A stretch of 64,000 bases of DNA from Streptomyces sedi (GCF_006335015.1 NZ_VDGT01000004.1:62001-126000), one strand, 5' to 3'; positions 49,047 to 57,597 are shown, counted from the stretch's first letter. Translations and numbers: made by a program. Notes: generated from the letters alone by a model not told the origin.

Positions 49047-50030
49047 ATGGAACTGGCGATCCACGCGGAGGGCCTGCGGAAGCGCTACGGCGACTTCGAG
49101 GCGCTGCGCGGGCTGAGCCTCTCGGTCCCCGCCGGCCAGGTGCTCGGCGTGCTCGGCCCGAACGGCGCCGGCAAGACCACCACGGTGCGGATCCTGTCGA
49201 CGCTGCTCACCCCGGACGCCGGCTTCGCCCGCGTCGCCGGGTTCGACGTGGTCAAGCAGCGCAAGGACGTGCAGCGCGCCATCGGGCTGACCGGGCAGTA
49301 CGCGGCGGTCGACGAGCAGCTCTCCGGCCGGGAGAACCTGGTCATGATCGGGATGCTGCAACGCTTCTCGCGCAAGCAGGCCAAGCTGCGCGCCGACGAG
49401 CTGCTCCACCAGTTCGACCTGGTGGAGGCCGGCACCCGGCCCTCGGGCAAGTACTCCGGCGGTATGCGCCGCCGGCTGGACCTGGCGGCCAGCCTCATCA
49501 ACCAGCCGTCGGTGCTCTTCCTCGACGAGCCGACGACCGGGCTCGACCCGGCCAGCCGGCAGACGCTCTGGGCGATCATCCGCAAGCAGGTCGCCGCCGG
49601 CGTCACCTGCCTGCTGACCACCCAGTACCTGGAGGAGGCCGACCAGTTGGCCGACCGCATCGTGGTCGTCGACAAGGGGCAGATCATCGCCGAGGGCACC
49701 GCCGACCAGCTGAAGGACCAGGTGGGCGGCGCCCGCCTGGACGTCACGGTCGGCGACCCGGCGCAGCAGACGATGGCCGCCCACACCCTCTCCGGGGTGA
49801 CGGCGGCCCAGCCGACGCTCGCCGAGGACGGCCGCGGCGTCTCCGTGCAGCTCACCCGGGGCATGACGGACGTCGCCGAGGCGGCCGTCGCGCTCCAGCG
49901 CAGCGGCATCCCGGTGGTGGACTTCGCGGTCAGGCGTCCCTCGCTCGACGACGTGTTCCTCAGCCTGACCGGCCAGAACAGGGCGTCCGACGAGCAGTCG
50001 GCCGCCGCCCCCGAGAGGAGCCCCGCATGA
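49047..50030 (+). CDS. DrrA-type ABC exporter ATP-binding protein
   Basis: 327 residues: Walker A GPNGAGKTTT near 40, Q-loop TGQYAAVDEQLSGREN, signature YSGGMRRRLDLA near 138, Walker B VLFLDEPTTGLD and switch histidine replaced by the family-usual TTQYLEEAD. The C-terminal ~90 residues (VTVGDPAQQ...FAVRRPSLDDVFLSLTG) are the regulatory extension found in DrrA/daunorubicin-type drug exporters. The ATG at 49047 is preceded by GGAACGGAG; a GTG at 49044 is also possible. It lies 33 bases after NRPS 4 and overlaps the permease gene, so it is part of the cluster and likely exports or gives resistance to the peptide. Confidence 0.92.
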   Translation: MELAIHAEGLRKRYGDFEALRGLSLSVPAGQVLGVLGPNGAGKTTTVRILSTLLTPDAGFARVAGFDVVKQRKDVQRAIGLTGQYAAVDEQLSGRENLVMIGMLQRFSRKQAKLRADELLHQFDLVEAGTRPSGKYSGGMRRRLDLAASLINQPSVLFLDEPTTGLDPASRQTLWAIIRKQVAAGVTCLLTTQYLEEADQLADRIVVVDKGQIIAEGTADQLKDQVGGARLDVTVGDPAQQTMAAHTLSGVTAAQPTLAEDGRGVSVQLTRGMTDVAEAAVALQRSGIPVVDFAVRRPSLDDVFLSLTGQNRASDEQSAAAPERSPA

Positions 50031-50815
50031 GCACGGCGGTCGTGGACGGCGTCGTCTGTGTGGAACGACACCTGAGGCACCTCATCCGCACCCCGGGCAA
50101 GCTGGTCAACGCCGTGCTGCTGCCCATGATCTTCGCCCTGCTCTTCGGCCTTCTCTTCGGCAGCGTCATCGAGGTGCCGAACGGCGGCTACGAGGAGTTC
50201 ATCATGGCCGGCATCTTCGTGCAGGGCGTGATGACGGCCGTCCCCAACTCGGCGGTCGGCGCGGTCGAGGACCTGCGGAACGGGCTGATCGACCGGTTCC
50301 GTTCGCTGCCCATGTCCAACTCGGCGGTGCTGATCGGCCGCACCGTCGGCGACATGGTGCTGCGCGCGCTCAGCTGCGTCGCCATGGCCGGCGTCGGGCT
50401 GGCCATCGGCTGGCGCGTCCACACCAGCTTCCTCGAAGTGGCGGCCGGCTTCGCGCTGCTGCTCTTCTTCGGCTTCACGGTGGCGTGGGTCGGCGCCCTG
50501 ATCGGCCTCTCCGTCGGCAACGCGGAAACCGCCGCCTCGGTGCCCTCGGTGCTGCTGATGCCCGTGATGTTCCTGTCCAACGCCTTCATCCCGCTGACCG
50601 GTCTACCCGACTGGCTGCGGGTGGTCGCCGAGTGGAACCCGCTCAGCGCCATCGTCGGCGCCTGCCGCGAGCTGTGGGGCAACCCGTCCGCCTCGAACAG
50701 CGGCTCGTTCCCCACCGAGAACCCGGTGCTGCTGAGCGTGGTGTGGATGGTCGCCATCCTCGCCGTGGTCGCACCGCTCGCGGTCCGCAAGTACCAGACG
50801 GCCGCGGCCGGCTGA
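50027..50815 (+). CDS. DrrB-type ABC-2 permease
   Basis: 262 residues with six predicted membrane segments and the ABC-2 pattern: LIRTPGKLVNAVLLPMIFALLFG near the start, RFRSLPMSNSAVLIGRTVGDMVLRALS in the middle, and FIPLTGLPDWLRVVAEWNPLSAIVGACRELWGN near the end, as in daunorubicin-type exporters. Its start overlaps the ATPase stop (ATGA). Together they would form the membrane exporter (probably a dimer of each) for the NRPS product. Confidence 0.9.
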   Translation: MSTAVVDGVVCVERHLRHLIRTPGKLVNAVLLPMIFALLFGLLFGSVIEVPNGGYEEFIMAGIFVQGVMTAVPNSAVGAVEDLRNGLIDRFRSLPMSNSAVLIGRTVGDMVLRALSCVAMAGVGLAIGWRVHTSFLEVAAGFALLLFFGFTVAWVGALIGLSVGNAETAASVPSVLLMPVMFLSNAFIPLTGLPDWLRVVAEWNPLSAIVGACRELWGNPSASNSGSFPTENPVLLSVVWMVAILAVVAPLAVRKYQTAAAG

Positions 50816-50833
50816 CCCGGGAGGACACCCACC

Positions 50834-51688
50834 ATGACCGACACCGTCACCGACCCCGTGACCGACACCCTGCCGGGGAGGCCGGAGAAGGAGGACGTCA
50901 CCTACGGCTCCTTCCTGCGCCTGCCCGAGCTGCTCACCCTCCAGGGCCGTTCCACCAAGGCCCACGACGAGCTGCTCTTCCAGATCACCCACCAGTCGTT
51001 CGAGCTGTGGTTCGCGCTCTCCCTCGACGAGTTGGAGCACGTGCGCACCCGGCTCGCCGAGGGCGAGCTGTCCACGGCGCGCGCCGGGCTGCGCCGGCTG
51101 CGGGAGATCACCCGCCTCTGGCTCGGCCACATCGACGTGCTGGACACCATGACCCCGGGCGGGTTCAACGAGTTCCGCTTCACGCTGGAGGACGCCAGCG
51201 GCTTCCAGTCCGTGCAGTTCCGCGAGCTGGAGATGGTCTCGGGCCACAAGGACTCCCGCTATCTGCGGCTGCCCGGCGCCACCGGGGACGAACTGGCCAG
51301 GCTGCGCCGCCGGTTCGACGAGCCCTCGCTGCGCGAGACCTTCGCCGCGCTGCTGGAGCGCCGGGGCGTGACGGCCGACCAGCTGTACACGGCGCCGGAC
51401 GACGCCTACGGCGACCTGCGGGACACCGCCGACGAGCTGCTGTCCTACGACGCGATGTTCCACCAGTGGCGCTACCGCCACTGGCTGATCGTCTTCCGGA
51501 TGCTCGGCACCCGGCGCGGCTCGGGCGGCAGCTCGGGCGCCGGCTTCCTACAGTCGACCCTGAACCAGTGGTTCTTCCCCGAACTCCAGGACGCCAGGGC
51601 GGCCGTGTACAGCACGCCGGACGAGCCGTCGGCCGAGGGGGACGGGGACGTGGTCTACGGCTGCCCGATGGGCTACGGCAGCGAGTGA
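50834..51688 (+). CDS. kynA: Tryptophan 2,3-dioxygenase
   Basis: 284 residues, normal length for this haem enzyme, which opens the tryptophan indole ring to N-formylkynurenine. Diagnostic stretches: LLFQITHQSFELWF near 45-60, TPGGFNEFRF, SGFQSVQFRELE, and FHQWRYRHWLIVFRMLGTRRGSGGSSGAGFLQ, containing the haem-ligand His (WRYRH) and the GTGGSSG-like loop, here GSGGSSG. GGGAGG precedes the ATG at 50834, 18 bases after the permease. Placement in the NRPS operon means it supplies a tryptophan-derived building block; together with the Kyn-like A domain of NRPS 4, kynurenine is the best candidate. Actinomycin, quinaldic-acid and daptomycin clusters also carry such a gene. Confidence 0.93.
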   Translation: MTDTVTDPVTDTLPGRPEKEDVTYGSFLRLPELLTLQGRSTKAHDELLFQITHQSFELWFALSLDELEHVRTRLAEGELSTARAGLRRLREITRLWLGHIDVLDTMTPGGFNEFRFTLEDASGFQSVQFRELEMVSGHKDSRYLRLPGATGDELARLRRRFDEPSLRETFAALLERRGVTADQLYTAPDDAYGDLRDTADELLSYDAMFHQWRYRHWLIVFRMLGTRRGSGGSSGAGFLQSTLNQWFFPELQDARAAVYSTPDEPSAEGDGDVVYGCPMGYGSE

Positions 51689-51765
51689 GCCTCGCACCGC
51701 GCCCGTCGCACCGCTGACCGTTGACCGCCCACGACCCAGCTCCCCCACACGAAGGAACGCACACG

Positions 51766-52305
51766 ATGACCGCGAGCACCGCCGAGAGGCCCGGAGACGT
51801 CAAGGCGCCAGGACGGATCTTCACCACCCCGCCCGCGCACGTGAAGGACCCGGGCGCCGAGAAGTGGTGGGCCTACACGGCCGCCCTGTGGATGCTGATC
51901 TTCGCCGGCTTCCACGCCTACTGGGCGCTGGGCGGCACGTTCGGCCTGCCGCCGGGCGAGACGCTGCGGGACAACCTGCCGCTGTTCATCATCGACATCA
52001 TCGCGATCCCGATGAACCTCGGCGGCGCCGCGCTTGCCCTGGCGCTGGTCCAGCGCTGGGGCCTGCACATCCGACGCTTCTGGCTGCTGCTGGGCGGCTG
52101 GGGCTGCGCGGCGCTGATGGTGGTGCACGCGCTGCCGGCGATGGTCGGCCTCGCCGAGTTCTGGCTGGACATGCGGGACACCCCGCTGGAGGGCCTGGAG
52201 CGGTTCAGCCTGCTGGTCTACGAACCGTTCTGGATGCTCGGCGGCGTTCTCTTCGCCTTCGCCAGCTGGTACTACCAGCGCCGCACCCGCCCCGTCACCT
52301 CCTGA
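51766..52305 (+). CDS. DUF3995-like four-helix membrane protein
   Basis: 179 residues from the ATG at 51766, after GAAGGAACGCACACG; an upstream in-frame TTG at 51721 lacks a ribosome site. Four membrane segments are visible (WWAYTAALWMLIFAGFHAYWALG; LFIIDIIAIPMNLGGAALALAL; FWLLLGGWGCAALMVVHALPAMVG; LLVYEPFWMLGGVLFAFASWYY), the FHAYWALGG motif being characteristic of DUF3995. Function is unknown. Such proteins appear in some antibiotic clusters, where immunity or transport support is suspected. It is probably co-transcribed with the dioxygenase and the following genes, although the next gap is 133 bases. Confidence 0.7.
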   Translation: MTASTAERPGDVKAPGRIFTTPPAHVKDPGAEKWWAYTAALWMLIFAGFHAYWALGGTFGLPPGETLRDNLPLFIIDIIAIPMNLGGAALALALVQRWGLHIRRFWLLLGGWGCAALMVVHALPAMVGLAEFWLDMRDTPLEGLERFSLLVYEPFWMLGGVLFAFASWYYQRRTRPVTS

Positions 52306-52438
52306 GCCGCCGGGTACCACCCCGAACGCGCCTGCGAGACGCACCCACCGAACGACCCCGGAACGACCCCGGGACGCCCCGGGAACGACCCCCGAACCAT
52401 CCCCGTCGAAGGAACCCAGAGGGAACGAGGCAGCTGCT

Positions 52439-53062
52439 ATGACGGCCACCCGACTCGACGAGCTGATCCCCGAGTGGGACGTGCGCGACCGGCACACCCA
52501 GCCCGTGCGCGCCCCCCGGGCCGAGGTGCTGCGGACGGCCCGCGAACTCCAGTTCAAGGACCTGCCGATGATGCACCTGCTGATGCGGGTCGGCACCCTC
52601 GGCACCAAGCGGGGACAGGGCAAGCGCCCGTTCCTGGACAGCATGGTCGCGGGCGGCTTCAGCTGGCTGCACCGCGACGACGACGAGCTGATCGTCGGGG
52701 CCGCCGTCCGCACCAGCGGCGACAAGGGCCCCTCGCCGCTGGGCGACGACCCGTTCACCGGCTTCCAGCGGCTGACCGAGCCGGGCCACTACAAGGTCGC
52801 CTTCAACTTCCGTGTGGACGACGGCGAACTGTCCACCGAGACGCGGGTGATCAGCACGGACGACGCGACCCGGCGCAAGTTCGCGCGCTACTGGAAGGTC
52901 ATCCGGCTGCCCAGCGGCGTGATCCGCATCGAGTGGCTCCAGAGCATCCGCAAGGAGTCCGAGCGGCGCGCCGCCGCCGGCCCCCAGGGGCCCGCCGCCG
53001 AGCAGCCGCCGACGGCACGCGAAGACCAGACCACCAGCACCCCGGGAGACCAGCCCGCATGA
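52439..53062 (+). CDS. SRPBCC-like (START/polyketide-cyclase-fold) protein in the NRPS cluster
   Basis: 207 residues. The pattern WDVRDRHTQPVRAPRAEVLRTARELQFKDLP at the start, then FTGFQRLTEPGHYKVAFNFRVDDGELSTETRVISTDDATRRKFARYWKVIRLPSGVIRIEWLQSI, fits a ~170-residue helix-grip (SRPBCC) fold common in actinobacteria, here with a Pro/Gln/Thr-rich tail. Such folds bind hydrophobic small molecules. Some cyclise or dehydrate intermediates, others only carry ligands. The P450 start overlaps its stop (ATGA), so the two are coupled and may act on the same substrate. No catalytic residues can be named. Confidence 0.6.
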   Translation: MTATRLDELIPEWDVRDRHTQPVRAPRAEVLRTARELQFKDLPMMHLLMRVGTLGTKRGQGKRPFLDSMVAGGFSWLHRDDDELIVGAAVRTSGDKGPSPLGDDPFTGFQRLTEPGHYKVAFNFRVDDGELSTETRVISTDDATRRKFARYWKVIRLPSGVIRIEWLQSIRKESERRAAAGPQGPAAEQPPTAREDQTTSTPGDQPA

Positions 53063-54285
53063 CCGCCATCGACCTCGCCTCGGCGCCCGACCCGCTGACG
53101 GTCGACCTCACCGACCCCGGCACGTTCGTCCGCGACGACCTGCACGAGATGTGGGCCCGCTTCCGCGCCGAACGGCCCGTCCACCGGCACCCGGAGACCC
53201 CGGGCCGGCCGCCGTTCTGGGTGGTCACCCGGTACGCCGACGCGATGTCCGTCTACAAGGACAACAAGAACTTCACCTCCGAGCGCGGCAACGTCCTCGC
53301 CACGCTGCTCGCCGGCGGCGACTCGGCGGCCGGCAAGATGCTCGCCGTCACCGACGGCGCGCGCCACCGCGCGATCCGCAACATGATGCTCAAGTCCTTC
53401 TCCCCACGCGCCCTCCAGCACGTGGTGGCCGGCGTCCGCAAGCGCACGAAGGACCTCGTCGGGCAGGTCGTCGCGAAGGACTCCTTCGACTACGCCAGGG
53501 AGGTCGCCGAGCACATCCCGATGGGCACCATCTGCGACCTGATGGCGATACCCCCGCAGGACCGCCCGCAGCTGCTGGCGTGGAACAAGAAGACCCTCAG
53601 CTCCGAGGCGGAGAACGACTCCCTGGACGACCAGGTGATGGCCCGCAACGAGATCCTGCTGTACTTCTCCGACCTGGCCCGCCACCGCCGCCGCAACCTC
53701 GGCGACGACGTGCTCTCCACGCTGGTCACCGCCGAGATCGACGGCGAGCGGCTCAGCGAGGAGGAGATCATCTTCAACTGCTACAGCCTGATCCTCGGCG
53801 GCGACGAGTCCAGCCGGGTCTCCTCGATCAGCACGGTGCTGGCGTTCATCCAGCACCCCGAGCAGTGGCGGCGGTTCAAGGCCGGCGAGGTCACCACGAA
53901 CGTCGCCACCGAGGAGGTGCTGCGCTGGGCCACCCCCGCGATGCACTTCGGGCGGCGCGCGCTGGTCGACGTCGAGGTCGGCGGCGAGAGGATCGCGGCC
54001 GGCGACATCGTCACCCTCTGGAACACCTCGGCCAACTTCGACGAGTCGGTCTTCGCCGACCCGTTCGCCTACGACCTGGCCCGCACCCCCAACAAGCACC
54101 TCACCTTCGGCTACGGCCCGCACTTCTGCCTGGGCGCGTTCCTCGGCCGCGAGGAGCTCAAGGCGCTCCTGGACGAGCTGCGGGAGAACGTCGCCACGAT
54201 GGAGCTGGTCGGCACGCCGGAGCGCATCCGTTCCAACTTCCTCTACGGCTACCGGAACCTCCCCGTCAGCTTCTCGGCCGCCTGA
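53059..54285 (+). CDS. Cytochrome P450 of the NRPS cluster
   Basis: 408 residues, a standard bacterial P450. The haem-binding loop is FGYGPHFCLGAFLGR with the Cys ligand near residue 357; the K-helix ExxR is EEVLRW; the I-helix reads LILGGDESSRVSS, with Ser in place of the usual acid-Thr pair. The ATG at 53059 overlaps the previous stop. It probably hydroxylates, cross-links or epoxidises an amino acid or the finished peptide, but regiochemistry and timing cannot be read. No dedicated ferredoxin is adjacent, so redox partners must come from elsewhere. It marks the apparent right end of the cluster. Confidence 0.9.
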   Translation: MTAIDLASAPDPLTVDLTDPGTFVRDDLHEMWARFRAERPVHRHPETPGRPPFWVVTRYADAMSVYKDNKNFTSERGNVLATLLAGGDSAAGKMLAVTDGARHRAIRNMMLKSFSPRALQHVVAGVRKRTKDLVGQVVAKDSFDYAREVAEHIPMGTICDLMAIPPQDRPQLLAWNKKTLSSEAENDSLDDQVMARNEILLYFSDLARHRRRNLGDDVLSTLVTAEIDGERLSEEEIIFNCYSLILGGDESSRVSSISTVLAFIQHPEQWRRFKAGEVTTNVATEEVLRWATPAMHFGRRALVDVEVGGERIAAGDIVTLWNTSANFDESVFADPFAYDLARTPNKHLTFGYGPHFCLGAFLGREELKALLDELRENVATMELVGTPERIRSNFLYGYRNLPVSFSAA

Positions 54286-54401
54286 CGCCACCTCCCGGCG
54301 GTGGGACTGGCTCCACCCCCGGACACCCACTGGGCCCCGTGCGCCCCGCCGCCCCCGCTGCCAGCGTGGGAGGAGCACGGAGCAGGGACGAACGGGTGGA
54401 G

Positions 54402-55688
54402 ATGATGGCGATGCGCGGCGTGCGGAAGACCTGGATCGCGGCGGCGGCCGGCCTCGTGGTGGCCGGCGCGATCCCGGTGGTCGCGGCGGTGGCGGGGGAC
54501 GACGAGGGGTCCGAGGACCGCCCGGCGGCGGGCGCGGAGTCGGGCGCGGAGTCGGATGAGGCGGAACGCGGCGCGCTCGTCGACGCCGAGCCGCTCTTCG
54601 CGCTCCCCGACGGCGAGGCCGCGGCCGACGAGTTGACGGAGAACGGCTTCGACGCCTCGGACACCGAGCACGGCGTCGACCTGTGGCGGCTGACCTACCG
54701 CACGGTGGACGCGGAGGGCGCGCCCACCACGGCCAGCGGGGTGCTGGCGCTGCCCCGCGACGCGGGGGAGCGGCTCCAGCTGGTCTCCTACGCGCACGGC
54801 ACCGAGGTCGACCGGGCCTCGGCGCCCTCGGTCAGCCGAGGCTTCGCCACCGCGCCCACCGTCGCGTACGCCTCGGCCGGCTACGCGGCCGTCGCCCCCG
54901 ACTACCTCGGACTGGGCGAGGGCCCGGGACCGCACCCCTGGATGGACGTGCCCTCGGAGACCACCGCCTCGCTCGACCTGCTGCGCGCCGCGCGCGAGTT
55001 CGCGCCCCGGGAGGGCCGCGAGCTGGAGCCCGAGGTGCTGGTCACCGGCTTCTCGCAGGGCGCGTCGGCGGCGCTCGGCCTCGGCCGCGAGCTGCGCGAG
55101 GGCGGCGACGACTACTTCACGCTCGGCGCGCTCGCCCCGGTCAGCGGCGGCTACGACTTCGCCGCGAGCCAGCTGCCCGCCGTCCTCGACGGCCGGGTCG
55201 ACCCGCGGTGGGCGGTGGCCTACGGCGCCTACCTGCTGGTGGCGTTCGACCGGCTGCACGACGTGTACGGGGCCCCGGAGGACGTCTTCCGCGCGCCCTA
55301 CGCCGACACCGTCGAGGACCTGTTCGACGGCGACCACCCCGGCGAGGAGGTGATGGCCGGCCTGCCGGCCTCCCTCGACGAGCTGCTGACGGACGAGGGC
55401 CGCCGGCTCCTGGCCGAGCCGACCGGCGCGATGGCCGACGCCCTCGCGGAGCTGGACGGCGTCTGCTCCGACTGGGACCCCGAGGCGCCTCTCACCCTCT
55501 TCGAGGCGACGGACGACGAGCAGGCCGTCAACGAGAACACGGACGCCTGCCTCGCCTCCTTCCGCGCCGCCGGCGTCGACCCGGGCGAAGTCGACCTCGG
55601 CGAGGTCGACTTCGAGGGGTCCCGCCACATCGGCTCCCATGTGGCGGCCATCCCCGAGATCATCGACTGGTTCCACCGGGTCGCCTGA
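54402..55688 (+). CDS. Exported lipase/esterase-like alpha/beta hydrolase
   Basis: 428 residues from the ATG at 54402 (GTG at 54396 and ATG at 54405 are also in frame). The N-terminus has Arg/Lys then a hydrophobic signal (TWIAAAAGLVVAGAIPVVAAVAG) followed by a low-complexity acidic Ala/Gly/Glu linker. The hydrolase domain begins about residue 85 with ATTASGVLALPR-type strands, an oxyanion-type SYAHGTEVDRASAPS, the nucleophile elbow GFSQGASAALGLG near residue 218, and a C-terminal DGSRHIGSH-like segment with a candidate catalytic His. This resembles secreted fungal-type (LIP) lipases common in streptomycetes. It follows the P450 after a 116-base gap and is probably not part of the NRPS pathway. 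Confidence 0.75.
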   Translation: MMAMRGVRKTWIAAAAGLVVAGAIPVVAAVAGDDEGSEDRPAAGAESGAESDEAERGALVDAEPLFALPDGEAAADELTENGFDASDTEHGVDLWRLTYRTVDAEGAPTTASGVLALPRDAGERLQLVSYAHGTEVDRASAPSVSRGFATAPTVAYASAGYAAVAPDYLGLGEGPGPHPWMDVPSETTASLDLLRAAREFAPREGRELEPEVLVTGFSQGASAALGLGRELREGGDDYFTLGALAPVSGGYDFAASQLPAVLDGRVDPRWAVAYGAYLLVAFDRLHDVYGAPEDVFRAPYADTVEDLFDGDHPGEEVMAGLPASLDELLTDEGRRLLAEPTGAMADALAELDGVCSDWDPEAPLTLFEATDDEQAVNENTDACLASFRAAGVDPGEVDLGEVDFEGSRHIGSHVAAIPEIIDWFHRVA

Positions 55689-55716
55689 CCGGCGGGTCAT
55701 CTCGCATGGCACCTCG

Positions 55717-55774
55717 TATAGCGCCGATAGGCTCCTGGTGGGCTTTCGAGGGCCATTTGCGTATCATCGCTATA
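55717..55774. promoter_or_regulatory. Inverted-repeat TetR operator overlapping the regulator's promoter and start
   Basis: TATAGCG-CC-GATA (55717-55729) recurs in opposite orientation as TATC-AT-CGCTATA (55762-55774; reverse complement TATAGCGATGATA). Eleven of 13 positions match, and the mismatches are the two spacer bases. The second arm covers a good -10 box (TATCAT, 55762-55767) and ends at the ATG of the TetR gene, which has no Shine-Dalgarno site and is likely leaderless. Binding here would give autorepression. Confidence 0.7.
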
Positions 55775-56514
55775 TGGCGAAGGAAGCTTCATCGGCCCAG
55801 CGAACCCGCGCGTTGATCATCGAGGCGGCTGCCGACCTACTGGCGGCGTCGCCCAGCGGGGAGTTCTCGACCCGCGAGGTGTGCGTCGCGGCCGGCGTCG
55901 CGGCGCCCACCCTGTACCACCACTTCGGTGACAAGGACGGTCTGCTGCGGGAGGTGGCGGCGGACAGGTTCAGCCGCTATCTGGCCCGCAAGCAGGCCCG
56001 GGAGACGACCGGGGACCCGGTCGAGGACTTCCGCCGCGGCTGGGACACGCACGTGGAGTTCGGGGTGACCAACCCCGCGCTCTACGCCATCATGTACGGC
56101 CGCCTGATGGACGGCCTCACAGCGCCGGCGGAGCACGCCCACGCCGTTCTCGTGGCGATGATGCGCGACCTGGAGCGAGCCGGGCGGCTGCGCGTGCCGG
56201 CCGGGACGGCCGCGGACATGGTGTCCTCGGCCGCGGTGGGGGTCACGTTGCATCTGGTCCGCACCCGCGCGGCGGCCGACGACCAGCTGTCGGCCCTCGT
56301 GCGTGACGCCGTCACCGCGGCCGTCATCGGCCCGCCGGCCGTCCCCGGGGCGGCTTCGGTGACGCCGGGGCTTGTGCGAGCCGCCGCGCGGCTGGAAGCG
56401 GAGATGCCGCACGGCTCCGTCGGCACGCTCCGTGCCTCGGAGGCCGCGCTGTTGCGCGAATGGCTGGCCCAGCTGGCCGTCCCCGGCCCCACGGCGGGCG
56501 GTGACCCGTCCTGA
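55774..56514 (+). CDS. TetR/AcrR-family transcriptional regulator
   Basis: 246 residues. The N-terminal HTH is clear: AQRTRALIIEAAADLLAASPSGEFSTREVCVAAGVAAPTLYHHFGDKDGLLREV, with the recognition helix around TLYHHFGDKDGL. The ligand-binding half is helical (NPALYAIMYGRLMDGL; VLVAMMRDLERAGRL) with a long Pro/Ala-rich C-terminus. It has its own inverted-repeat site at the promoter and is followed 76 bases later by an alpha/beta hydrolase gene on the same strand, the probable target. The ligand is unknown. Control of the NRPS cluster is not excluded, but the same motif is not seen upstream of it. Confidence 0.9.
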   Translation: MAKEASSAQRTRALIIEAAADLLAASPSGEFSTREVCVAAGVAAPTLYHHFGDKDGLLREVAADRFSRYLARKQARETTGDPVEDFRRGWDTHVEFGVTNPALYAIMYGRLMDGLTAPAEHAHAVLVAMMRDLERAGRLRVPAGTAADMVSSAAVGVTLHLVRTRAAADDQLSALVRDAVTAAVIGPPAVPGAASVTPGLVRAAARLEAEMPHGSVGTLRASEAALLREWLAQLAVPGPTAGGDPS

Positions 56515-56590
56515 CGGCGCCCTCCGGAACGACCGGCCACACCGCCGGGGGCCCCCTCGGCCCGCGGAACCTCACAGGAATGAGGAGCAC

Positions 56591-57559
56591 ATGAGCACCA
56601 TCCAGCACCAGCACCAGGAGCGGCGCCAGGAGCAGGCCCTCGGCGAGGGGGAGATCCAGACCATCCTGGACGGCATCGCGCAGGGGTTCGGTCACCCCAT
56701 GCGCTCGCCGATCCTCAAGACCCCGGGTGACTACGGCCTGGACTTCGAGGAGGTGTCCTTCCCCTCCATGGACGGCGTGCCGCTGGAAGCCTGGTACATC
56801 CCCCGCGAGGGATCGGACAAGCTGATCATCGCGAACCACCCCCTGTGGTTCAACCGGTACGGCTTTCCCGCCCACCTGGAGCCGTGGAAGTCGATCGGCG
56901 CGAGCACCGGCAACGACTTCGAGGTCGACTTCGTTCCCGATTACCGCATCCTGCACGAGGCCGGGTACCACGTCCTCACCTACGACATGCGCAACCTCGG
57001 CCACAGCGGAACCGGCAACGGCGGCATCGGCAGCGGCGGTCGCTTCGAGGCCCGCGACGTCGTCGGCTCGCTGCGGTACGTGCGCGGCCACGAGGACCTG
57101 AAGGACATGACCGTCGGTCTGTTCAGCCGCTGCCAGGGCTCGAACGCGACCATGTTCGCCATGCGGATGTACCCCGAGTACTTCGAGGACGTGCGCTGCG
57201 TCGTCTCCCCGCAGCCGCTGTCGGTCGGCGTGACCATGGAGCGCACCCTGGAGATGCTGGGCATCCCCGAGCGCATCGACGAGCTGGAGGAGAAGGTCCG
57301 CCGGATCGTCAGCTTCCCGTTCTCCGAGATGTCGCCGGTCGAGGCCGCCAGGAGCGTCACCGTCCCGACCTTCCTCTACCAGGTCCACGACGACCTGATG
57401 ACCCGCCCCGACGACGTCCAGGCGATGTTCGACAACATCCCGATCGAGGACAAGAAACTCGTCTGGGTCCACGGAACCACCGCCCGCTGGGACGGCTACC
57501 TGTACTTCCAGCGCGAGCCCGAGGAGATGCTGGACTGGTTCGCCACCCACATGAGGTAG
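56591..57559 (+). CDS. Alpha/beta hydrolase with cysteine at the nucleophile position
   Basis: 322 residues; the ATG at 56591 follows GAGGAGCAC. The fold is shown by LDFEEVSFPSMDGVPLEAWYIPR, IIANHPLWFNRYGFP, HVLTYDMRNLGHSG and a C-terminal VHGTTARWDGYLYF with a candidate His. The nucleophile elbow reads GLFSRCQGSNATMF near residue 180: S-x-C-x-G in place of the usual G-x-S-x-G, so the nucleophile is probably Cys, as in dienelactone-hydrolase-type enzymes. The catalytic acid is likely in YQVHDDLMTRPDDV. It is co-directional with, and probably regulated by, the upstream TetR gene. The substrate is unknown; a formamidase or lactonase role is speculation. Confidence 0.75.
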   Translation: MSTIQHQHQERRQEQALGEGEIQTILDGIAQGFGHPMRSPILKTPGDYGLDFEEVSFPSMDGVPLEAWYIPREGSDKLIIANHPLWFNRYGFPAHLEPWKSIGASTGNDFEVDFVPDYRILHEAGYHVLTYDMRNLGHSGTGNGGIGSGGRFEARDVVGSLRYVRGHEDLKDMTVGLFSRCQGSNATMFAMRMYPEYFEDVRCVVSPQPLSVGVTMERTLEMLGIPERIDELEEKVRRIVSFPFSEMSPVEAARSVTVPTFLYQVHDDLMTRPDDVQAMFDNIPIEDKKLVWVHGTTARWDGYLYFQREPEEMLDWFATHMR

Positions 57560-57597
57560 CCCCGGCTCCGCGGCGGGCGGTGGGCTCCCGCGTTCCG

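Noticed and set aside
52349..52400. Imperfect GAACGACCCC(G) repeats before the SRPBCC-like gene as a regulatory array
   Set aside because: Units are irregular and C/G-rich like the surrounding spacer; there is no symmetry or conserved spacing to support binding sites.
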